Assembly: GCF_000090795.2 (NCBI RefSeq)
Contig: NW_003546611.1
Coordinates: 26,574 to 65,250, forward strand
Direction of reading: 5' to 3'
Source of the DNA: Amphimedon queenslandica
Lineage: Eukaryota; Porifera; Demospongiae; Haplosclerida; Niphatidae
Length of the DNA: 38,677 bases
The position numbers and the translations under genes are program-made. A model generated the notes under the pieces. The model did no database searches. It was not told the DNA's origin and worked only from the letters and a program-made list of their open reading frames with translations. This document shows, piece after piece, positions 10,301-20,500 of the stretch (the first letter of the stretch is position 1; the number at the start of each line of letters is the position of its first letter).

Positions 10301-13300
10301 TATTTCCTATTGTGAGAACTGCTCTTATGTAAGCTGTGTCGTTCTGTTATCATAATCATGATATAAGTGTTGCGAGCATTTTTGCTTTTGTGAGATTTAT
10401 CCTTTCCTGGAAGCTATAGATTATCTCACCTAATTAACATTACATAAGAAATGAATTATTAGTTACGTAATTTATAATAAGCAATCAAATGCCTCATTAT
10501 CAATATTATATTTTTATTTTTGTCTATCTTTCCAGACACTCCATTTATAGAGCTGACTACCCTACCAAAATACGTATTAGCCCATTCTTCCATTACTCTT
10601 CAATGTAATGCGTCTAGTTTTCCCACTCCCACTGTCTACTGGTACAAAGATGGCCTCCCTCTGAACGAAACTGGCCGCATCTCTATTACATACTCAGCTA
10701 CAGAAACACAGAACCAGTCCAGCCTGCTAATAGAGAGCCTTGAGGTGTTAGATAGAGGAGTATACTTGTGTAAAGGTGTTCATGATTGGGTGTCAAGGAG
10801 AGAAGCCAGCAAGTCGTTGAGTTTGGATATCTTTGGTAAGAACATAATTTGTTTTAATTTCATGTACCGCGTAGCTAGAAAAAACTTTTTGCAAATGCAC
10901 CTTCGCTTAAAAGAGTAAATTTTGAAGAACTAAATCTTTGCATTTTCTAATTACACTTTGGCCGCAAATATTTCTAGTGCTGTATGCCATTAATAATATA
11001 TTAGAAACCATACTATATACATGTACATACTTGACATAATTATTATATTTAATTTTATTTTTAGATCCTTCAATGTTGACTCAAAGACCAGTCTCAGTCT
11101 CAGTCCTGGTTGGTAAACCCCTACAGAGGAGTTGTGCCTCAATCGGCTACCCTGCCCCTATCATCCAGTGGTCTTATGTGACTGGGAATGGGTCTAGAAA
11201 TATTTCCGGTTCCATTAGCAACAGCATCAGCTTGTTGACAAATGGCTCTTATAGCGTTGTGTCTGTCCTGGAGTTTGCTAGTGTGACTGAAAGTGATGAT
11301 GGACGATACTTGTGTAGCGCTAGTAACACACTGCTAGGAGATACAGCTAGAGATGAAGCTCACTTTAATATTAGCATTTGGAGTAAGGAGAAGGGAGATA
11401 AAGAAAGGAATGGGTGGGAGACAGAGGATAGAGAGGAGAGACGGAGTGGAGAGAAGGAGAATGGCAATAGAAAAGTCATTTTTTAATCCTATATTGAGAA
11501 TGGCAATAATGTATGAAAACCTTGTAATACCCTCTCTTACTTTCCATTAGTTATTCCTACTATCAGCATATTAAATACTACTACAATTGGGTTGAGAGGT
11601 CTACCATTTACTATACACTATACGATTACTAAAACCAACCCACCTGTCACTGGTATTAAGTGGCTTCATGGTAACACTCCAATCACTACCAGCAGTAGCC
11701 AATACACTCTGACTGGGTATGGGCTCACTATTAACTACTTGGAATTCAGTGATGCTGGTATTTACACTGTCAGGGTTACTAATGAAGCTGGCAATGATTC
11801 ATCATCAATTGAAATCTTTGTTGAAGGTTAGTTATGCCAGAGATAGTAAATAGCCACGCTCATGTATATATACATGTACATGCATGTTTACTCATGTACA
11901 TGTACATGCATGTTCACTCATGTACAGTCTATGTTCACACATACATGTACATACCGATCAAGGGCTGTGGTGTGTTTTATATGTTCAAATACAGCATGTA
12001 CATGGATATCAACAAGAGTACATACCATATAGCTGGAAAATTTTGTGGCCAAAAACTTTTTGGGTTTTCGTGGTTTGGAATGACACCACAAAATTAAAAG
12101 CCACGGAATATTTGCAGGTTAATGAGAGTGGTGGAAGCTTCACTGATGATCCACGCTGATAAAAACCACAAATAGACTATGAGCCACCAAACCATGAAAG
12201 TTTTTTTGCCACAAAGCTTTCTGGCTATATGGTAATGATTATCTAAAGAGAGCATCCAAAATGTTTAGATATTGCATATGTACTTGTACGATACTCTTGA
12301 TATCAAATATTAATCAATTCTTTATTTCTTTAGCTTCTCCTAATGTATCAAGTGTTCCAGTACAGTCAGTATTATTGTATAATAATGTCACGCTGACTTG
12401 CAATATAATAGCCAGACCGGTTAACTTCATGGTGCTGTGGTATCATGGCAGTGAAGTGATTAATGCAACACAACTCAACGGGAGAATCGAAATGCATCAG
12501 AACAGTAACTCAAGCTCTATTGTTATTAGGAATGCCAGTCTGGAGGATGGAGGAGTCTATCGTTGTGCTGTCTCCAATGTTCATGGTAATGGCTCCTCCA
12601 CAACAACACTCCTAGTACAAAGTGAGTAGTAATATTAGTGTCTGGAGTTGTTTGAATTTTTGTCCCTAATTTGAACTTTATACTTCATGCGAAGAGGAAA
12701 ATTAGCTGCTACTTTATTTCATATAACCTTTCAGTCCTTATTTGCTCATTGTTTTTTTGTTGAGGGAAAGGATATACATCATTTAATACATTTGCTCACT
12801 TTTCATGTTTATAGAAATATTTATAGAAACAAGATAACATTTTCTTTTTTATCAGTTCCTATAGGAGAAATCAGTGGCCCAAACAATAATGTTGTTATCA
12901 AGGGCCAGGCAGTGAACTTTTCTTGTACAGTGATGGGGTACCCTCCTCCTAATATTACTTGGTGGAAGAGAAATGGACACAACTCCAGCATTAATGATAC
13001 CCTGTTACCAATGGAGGCTGGTCACTATACCTTCAGCTATCAATCAAGGGATACTGTTTCTACTAGCAGGCTGAGTATCAGTAATGTGTCTTTGGATGAT
13101 GAAGGGAAGTATTTCTGTATTGCTAGACATCAGGGTTTGGTTTTAGATGTAGAAAGAGTATCAGTTGTTTCTACATTACAAGTGGCAGGTAAGTAAAGGA
13201 CTATTCAGATCTGTTTGTAATTTTATGTGTGTCAGTTGATGTGTGCCACTTCTATTAGTGGCTTTTAATGCTATTAGTCCTGTAGTATTGCATAATTGTG

Positions 13301-14038
13301 TTAGACACTTGGCAAGATACATGTAATAGATATTTGTATGTACGTACATGTACATGTATGCATGTATGTTTACAAGTATTATGTATCTTTGTTTTTCATG
13401 CTGAGAATTAATGTTTATATTTTAATCAAAATTCTTGTATAATTGGCACAGTGTATATTGTTACTTTTATGGTAGCATAGCATTGTTACTAGGTCCAGTA
13501 GAATGGAATGTGTGACATAATTTGTGATAGTTCTAATTTTGAATTGTTCACCTTGTCCCCTCGCTTGTCCTTCTTTTACTCTTTCTCTCTCCCTCCTCTT
13601 TCTCTCTCTCTTTCTCTCCCTCCTCTCTCTCTCCCCCTCCTCTCTCTCTCTCTTTCTCTCAGTTATTCCAGTCATTACTGAGTATTCTCACAATACCTCA
13701 TCACTGGTCGGTGAGTCTGTCTTGCTTCAATGCAATTTCAAAGGTCGACCACTCCCTTCCCTTGAGTGGAGGTACAATGATCAAATATTCACTGGAAACA
13801 GTTCCAAGTATATTATAACTAATGATGGAGGGCTTCTGATTAATGATGTGAGGTTGATTGATGCCGGTCAGTATTATTGCAGTGTCTCTAATGATTTTGG
13901 CAGCGATACTATTGCTACTGAGCTTTCTGTACAGGGTAAGAGAGAGAGAGAGAGAGAGAGAGGGAGGGAGGGAGGGAGGGAGGGAGGGAGGAAAGAGAGA
14001 GAGAGAGAGAGGGAGAGAGAGAGAGAGGGGGGGAGAGG

Positions 14039-14075
<37 letters not shown>

Positions 14076-17000
14076 AAGAGAGTGCATGGAAGGGAAACAG
14101 GAAAGAGAGAAGGGCCAAATATATGCCTTGATGTGTAAAGGCATTTAATTGTACATGTATATTTTTAACTCTATAACTTACGGTACTTGGCAATGTATAA
14201 ATTTGCCTAGAGAAAGGAGATAAGCTATTGATGAGAGAAAGGGAGGGAGAGAGGGAAGCACAAAAAAGAGAGGAGGAGAAAATAATAGTAATAGAGAGTG
14301 AGAGATTAGAATAACTGTATACATTTATTATTGTTGATCTCCTATTATTCTACTTTAGCTCCTCCAGTCCTTACTTCATATCCTAATGATAACATTACAT
14401 CTGTTGTTGGAGCACAACTATTACTCAATTGCTCTTGTAATGGGTACCCTCTACCAACAATCCAATGGAGAAAAAATGGAGCATTCCTTAGTGAATCACT
14501 CTATAATATAACCACTTCTATTGTGGTACTTGATGAAGCTCCCTCAGTTATTGGTAGTGTCCTGAGTTTCTCACCTCTTACAGCTGGTAATGGTGGCCAG
14601 TATGATTGCATCTGCCACAATGACTTAGCAAGAAACATTACTGTTAGCTCTCAAATGATACTAGTTTCATTATTATGTAAGTTAGAAGAAAGAGAAGGAG
14701 GGGAGTGAGGGAGAGGGAGGGAGGGAGAGAATAAAAAATTAAGAGAGTCAACAGTAAAGTATATGTACCGGAGAGTAAATGGTCATGGTGTGGGAACATT
14801 GTTATTATTTAAGCTGTGATACGTCTTACATAAACTCACCATTTCCTGCAAAATGCATCATCATCAACACAGGATCATATTACATCTTACAATGTTTGCA
14901 TACTTAGTCTTCAGATTAGAGTAAGATACCTCACATATACAAATGATAGCATATTCACATATTCATATTATAGCCTCTCTACACTGCATATGATGGGAGA
15001 GTGAAAATGCGGGAAATTTGTATTTTTATGCCTCATTACCTATCTGACCACTCGAATTAAATTCCTATTTCTCTTATCCCTCCTGCTTTGAAGATTAATC
15101 CTGGATTTACTGTGCAGATAAATTTATATTGGCAATTAAAGTTATACCTGCATCCCACATCAATCAGAAACCACTCTAGTGTATAATCTAATGTATAATG
15201 TAATAGTGTAATGTTAATTACTATAATATAGTAGTGAAATCACTTAGAGTATGGGTACTGTGTTCCTGGAATGGGCAGTTTGTGTTACTAATGAGATTAA
15301 ATGTATTTATTTTTATTTTCTTTATCTCTCTTGTCTCCCTCTTTCTCTCTGTCTCTCTCTGTCTCTCCCTCTCTCCCTCTCTCTCTCTCCCTCTCTCACC
15401 CTCTCTCTCTCTCCCTCCCTCCCTTCCTCTCTCTCTCTCTCTCTCAGCTCCACCATCAGTATCTCCAGTCTCATCAACCAGTACTTACGTTAACATTTCA
15501 TCTCAAGTGCTCCTCATTTGCTCTGTGTCTGGTAATCCTTTACCTGTAGTCCAGTGGACAAAAGAGGACAGAGAAGGAATAAGGACCACTCACAATGGAA
15601 TGGCAACCACTGTCATTAAAAATACCACAACACTCGAGTCAACTTTGAGCCTTGTGAATGTTACTGAGAGTGATGCTGGCAGATATTATTGCACTGGTAT
15701 AAACAATGTCACTAATTATCCTGACTATAATGAGAGGACTTATTTTGATCTGTTTGTCCAAGGTAATGTGTAATCACTGTGTGGGAGGATGTAATGCTAT
15801 TATATGTAATTAAATAACATCGGGATGAACATGGGAGGGTTGTGTTTATCTACAATTAATGTATGTACGAAATTTGTTTTTTGATTTGGTTGAATCAGTA
15901 ATTACGCTTATGGAGATAGGGAGAGGGAAAGAGAGAGAAAGAGAGGGAGAGAGAAAGAGAGAGAGAGAGGGGGGAGGGAGGGAGAGAGTGAGAGTGAAGG
16001 AGAGAGTGAGTGAGAGAGAGAGTGAGAGTGAAGGAGAGAGATCATTGTAAAATAGGCAAATTTAAAAATTATTTTGAACATATGTTAAAATTCCTTTCTT
16101 TTACTCTCAGTTACTCCAGTGCTTGTTCCTGACAAGAAATATGTAGCAGGTGTTCACAAGCGATCAAATCCTTTGGATAACTCTACTCTCACCTTTAATA
16201 TCAATAGCAATGTCTTCCCTCCTATTAACTTTATCCAGTGGACGTATACTTCATTTAATAATGGAATCGAATCATCTCATCCCATTACTCCATCGAGTCA
16301 CTACTTGTTAGTCAATGGATCTCGTTTCATTCGGTTGGTGATAGTAGGCGTGAGGCTTTCTGATAATGGAACTTACTCTGTTAGAGTGGGTAATGCAGGA
16401 GGAATAGGAACCGGGTCTGTGCATCTCAATGTATCAGGTATGGGAATGAGAATATACCACATACATGTACAATTATGAAATTTGTTGTTGCAATAAAAGC
16501 TTGATTATTATACTGATTACTAAACAAATTTAGCAGATGATTATGTTGGGATCACCCTTCATAATGTTATGTCTTTAATGCTTTTACAGTATATCTTTGA
16601 TCTTTCTAATCTAATGTTAGTTTGTGATGCATCAGTTAGTCTTGCACTTGTAGATGTGTATGGGTGTGTGTGAGTGTGTGTGAGTGTGTGTGTGTGTGCA
16701 TGGTAAACATGTTTACAATTATGTATACATATGCTATACGTGTGTATTGGTACATCAAACAAATAACTACCTTTCCTTGTTAATTACTATATTTATAGTT
16801 GAATCAGCAGTTATCTCCTCTCAGCAATTAAATTACACCCTGGGAGAAGGAAATCGAATAAGCTTTACCTGTATTGCTGATGGGGTCCCAACGCCATCGA
16901 AATTTAACTGGTTCCGGAACAACTCCCTCCTAGATCCAGCTCTTAATAGAAGGATTAATGTTACTAATACGCTAAGGACTGGATTCAGGACTAATATCTC

Positions 17001-17552
17001 CTCTAGTATAGGAGGGCTGGAGAGTGTATTGGTTATTAATGATGTGTACTATCCTGATGACATTGGTCTTTATTATTGTAGAACTTTTAATGGAATTGGA
17101 CACATTGCGACAATAGACCCACCGTTCAACTTGAATGTTTTGTGTAAGTTGTTGAGATGAATTTTTAACTTGTACTTTTGCAAATTTTAATAAATTCTAA
17201 TAAAATGGTATTTTTTTGCTCAAATTTGACTAGAATATTTGATATTACCGGTATAAGTATTACATTGAACTCAAAATACTATTGCGTTTTAAAATGCATA
17301 TTGATACTGTAATACCATTATTCTTATAGAAAGTTTAGATTATGATTCCTTTATATATTGAGCATTTACACATATGTTTTGAATTATATTTTGCCCTTTG
17401 GTTAAGTTTATGTGCCTTATTTTATTATTTTCTCCTGTTAGCTCCTGAACGAGATTTTTGTAAGAACAATCTGTGTGTTAATGGTGCAACCTGTACTGGT
17501 ACTATCTGTCAATGCCCTCCTAATTATTCAGGAAGATACTGTGAAAAAGGTA

Positions 17553-17594
<42 letters not shown>

Positions 17595-20500
17595 TTTCAC
17601 ATTCTCTTATTTTATTATATTATTACCTTCAATTTTACTTTTATTTCTGCTTATTTAATCTAATTTTATTTTATTTTATTTTATTTTTCATTAATTTTTG
17701 TTCATCCTACATCTAGGTGCTCTTTCTGTTTTAATAAATGATAATAATAATGATAATAATAATAATAATGTTTATGATTACGATTACTATTATTTTTAGA
17801 AATGATATGTGGTAATTAATATTGGTAAAATTAATATAAAATAAGTTAAAAGTTAATAATAAATTATCAATGATGATAAATATTGATGACTATATTTTAT
17901 CATTGCTTATAGAATCTCTGACATTGGAGTCTCCCAGAATCATAGTCCCTCCATCTAACACTACAGGGGACCTCTATGGAACTGTAGTACTCAACTGTAC
18001 TGTGTCTGGAACACCCCAGCCTCGCGTGACCTGGTTCAAAGACGGACGTGAGATATCTGATCAAAACCTTGATGAGTATAGTTTTGTGATTCGTGAGCTG
18101 AGTTTGCCTGATCGTGGGTTTTATCAGTGCCAGGCAGTGAGTGAAATGCCAAATGGGACCATACAGACTACAAATAGGACAGGCCCTGTGGTTGTTAATA
18201 TTAATGGTAAGAGAAGGAGGGAGAGGAAGAGGAGGGAGGGAGCTAGGTTTTTTATAAATAATGCTAAAAGAGCTAAAAAGCTTGTTTCATGAGCTGACAA
18301 GCAATATAACATATGGAGCCTTTAAAATTTGATCAGAATCAGCTCAAACTTTTTGCACAACATAAATTTATATGTATTTTAAAAGTTATAAAATTGCAAA
18401 TTTTTGAAATTTAACCAGAAAAAAATTATTTAAAAAAATTAAGTTATACAGTACATGTATTAATTTGTAGTTTTTGTACCTTTTCTCTAGGTATTGTTCA
18501 GTATACAGCTTCTCTGTATGTCCCTGAATCAAAAAGGGATTCACTTGCTACTGCCACACCAGACGAATCAAGAAGAATATTACAAGAATTTGTGGATGAA
18601 GTGAATGAGATTGTTGCTGGCAAAATACTAGCAGGAGGCAATGAATTATTCTTCATAGAACTGCTAGCAAGCAGTCAGTACAAGTAAGCTAATATATGTA
18701 CAATATAATTGGGAGTTTTGTAAATTTTTCAGACTACTAATTTTGTGTATATTTTGTATTTCTGGCTACTATATAGCAGAAAATTTTGGGAGGAGTTAAA
18801 TTTGGTGAATGGCTAAATTTCGGTAATTGCATCTTGAATTTTAATTTGGCAAATTTGTGGCCATGTTCCATTGATCATGCGCATAATGGCTCAAAATGGT
18901 GGATTTTTATTTTGACAAATGGCTATCAGCTATCAAAATGCCAAATTTGCCAAATTTAATTCCCTCAAAAATTTCTCGCCATACGGTATACTCCTTTCTT
19001 GTTTTGGAAATAGTAATACCGTATAATGCTTTAATTTGGCGGAGTTTTATTTTGGCAATTGGCGGTTTGCAAGCAGAATCACCAATCATTAAATGCGCAT
19101 GCTCAGTAATGCACGTGTACACAAAAATCGCCAAATTAAAAACCGCCAATTACAATTTTACAGCAGAATTGCCAAAATAAAGCGTTATACAGTATGTACA
19201 GTTTAGTCTTGTGTTAATATGATTCAAATATTGTAGTTCATCAGATCACACTGTCCCAGTGCTTTTGACTATCATTACTAAAGAGAGAGGAAGCTTGGAG
19301 CTTCTCATTAAAGTGAGGGATCAATTGAAAAAGCTTAACATTGGCTTCAAAGTTGATGGGATTTTTGACAGATTCGGTGAGCTATTAATGAATCTTTCTC
19401 TCTCCTTCTCACTTTTATTCTTCCAGCTTATTTTTATTATGTATACATAGATCTATTCACTTTTTCACTTACATGTACATGATAAAATCTACATGTATTA
19501 TATATAATATTATTTATGTATTTTATATCTTTTTTTATCTTTTATGGTATTAATTATATCTATTCTCTGTTCTTACTCTTAGATGGTTGTTCCTCAGAAA
19601 CTATCCTGATTCCATCAGTAACAGATCCTTCATTAGCTATATCACTAACATGGCCTGAGACAAATATAGGAGAAGAGGCTGTAGTGTGGTGTCCCTGTGG
19701 AGGGGTCAGCCTGGGGAATGGTACACTGTACGCCAGGCGATATTGTGGAGGGAATTTTACTGATGGGAGAGAGTGGGGAATGGGCCATTTCAGTCCTTGT
19801 AATTTCACTGATAGAGCAAGAAGGATTTGTAAACTAGCTGAAGTGAGTTTTTGATTAAAATACACATTCTTATTTTACATCAACTTGAATTGACATGTAT
19901 GTATATGAAAGTCTACCGGAAATTTGTCATTTTTATTTTTCTCCATGTGTTATAGCTACCGCCTAAAGATCTAGTGAAAAGACTTACTTCAGAGAACATT
20001 GATGATTTTGACCCGAGAGAAATATCAGTTTTATCTTCTGTACTGCTCTCAGCTCAAGATGGAGTCATTGGACAAACAAATGTGAGTATGGGACATTTTA
20101 ACACATAGAGACAGTCTCATCTTCTTCACTTCTTTCTTCTGTCATTTCCTCTTCTCTGTGCTTAATTTTAATTTTTATCATTCTCTTTATTTATACCACT
20201 CTCTTTTTCTTTCTTTCTTTCTCACTTTCTCTCTCTCAGGCTAGTAAAGACATGTTTTCAGTCACCAGTAGTATTGCCATGCTCGACAGTGACACTTTAC
20301 GTATGGCTCAAATCCAGTCAAGTGCCCCCTCAAGGTACATTTTAAATTATTCTTGTGAATAGAAGGAACACACAGAGCAATGCAGTGGCAGCCATATATA
20401 TTTTTATCAAAATTACATGTACACTTTAAATGTATCAAATTTTAAAATATTGTCTGTTTTTTCCATTACATTTCTCTCAATCTCTTTTTACTCTATATTG

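Larger units (their letters stand above)
13936..14358 (+). other. GPCR 1 intron 14 with GA tracts
   Basis: 423 bases. The donor GTAAGA runs directly into a GA/GGGA microsatellite (13938-14090). A second GA-rich stretch occupies about 14221-14310. Confidence 0.75.
18684..19236 (+). other. GPCR 1 intron 21 with two MITE-like elements
   Basis: 553 bases, more than 70 percent of it made of the elements at 18767-18988 and 19017-19194. No coding signal. Confidence 0.75.

Noticed and set aside
11864-11960. Possible regulatory array of ACATGTACATG words
   Set aside because: It looks like simple low-complexity sequence; the same words are scattered through many introns here.
13701-14193. Long open frames with (SL)n, (RE)n or (GG)n peptides on both strands
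   Set aside because: They are translations of CT/GA microsatellites in introns; the same holds near 15250-15550, 15859-16050 and 30205-30532.
18896-19180. Open frames on both strands of about 80-94 codons
   Set aside because: They translate two palindromic MITE-like elements in GPCR 1 intron 21.
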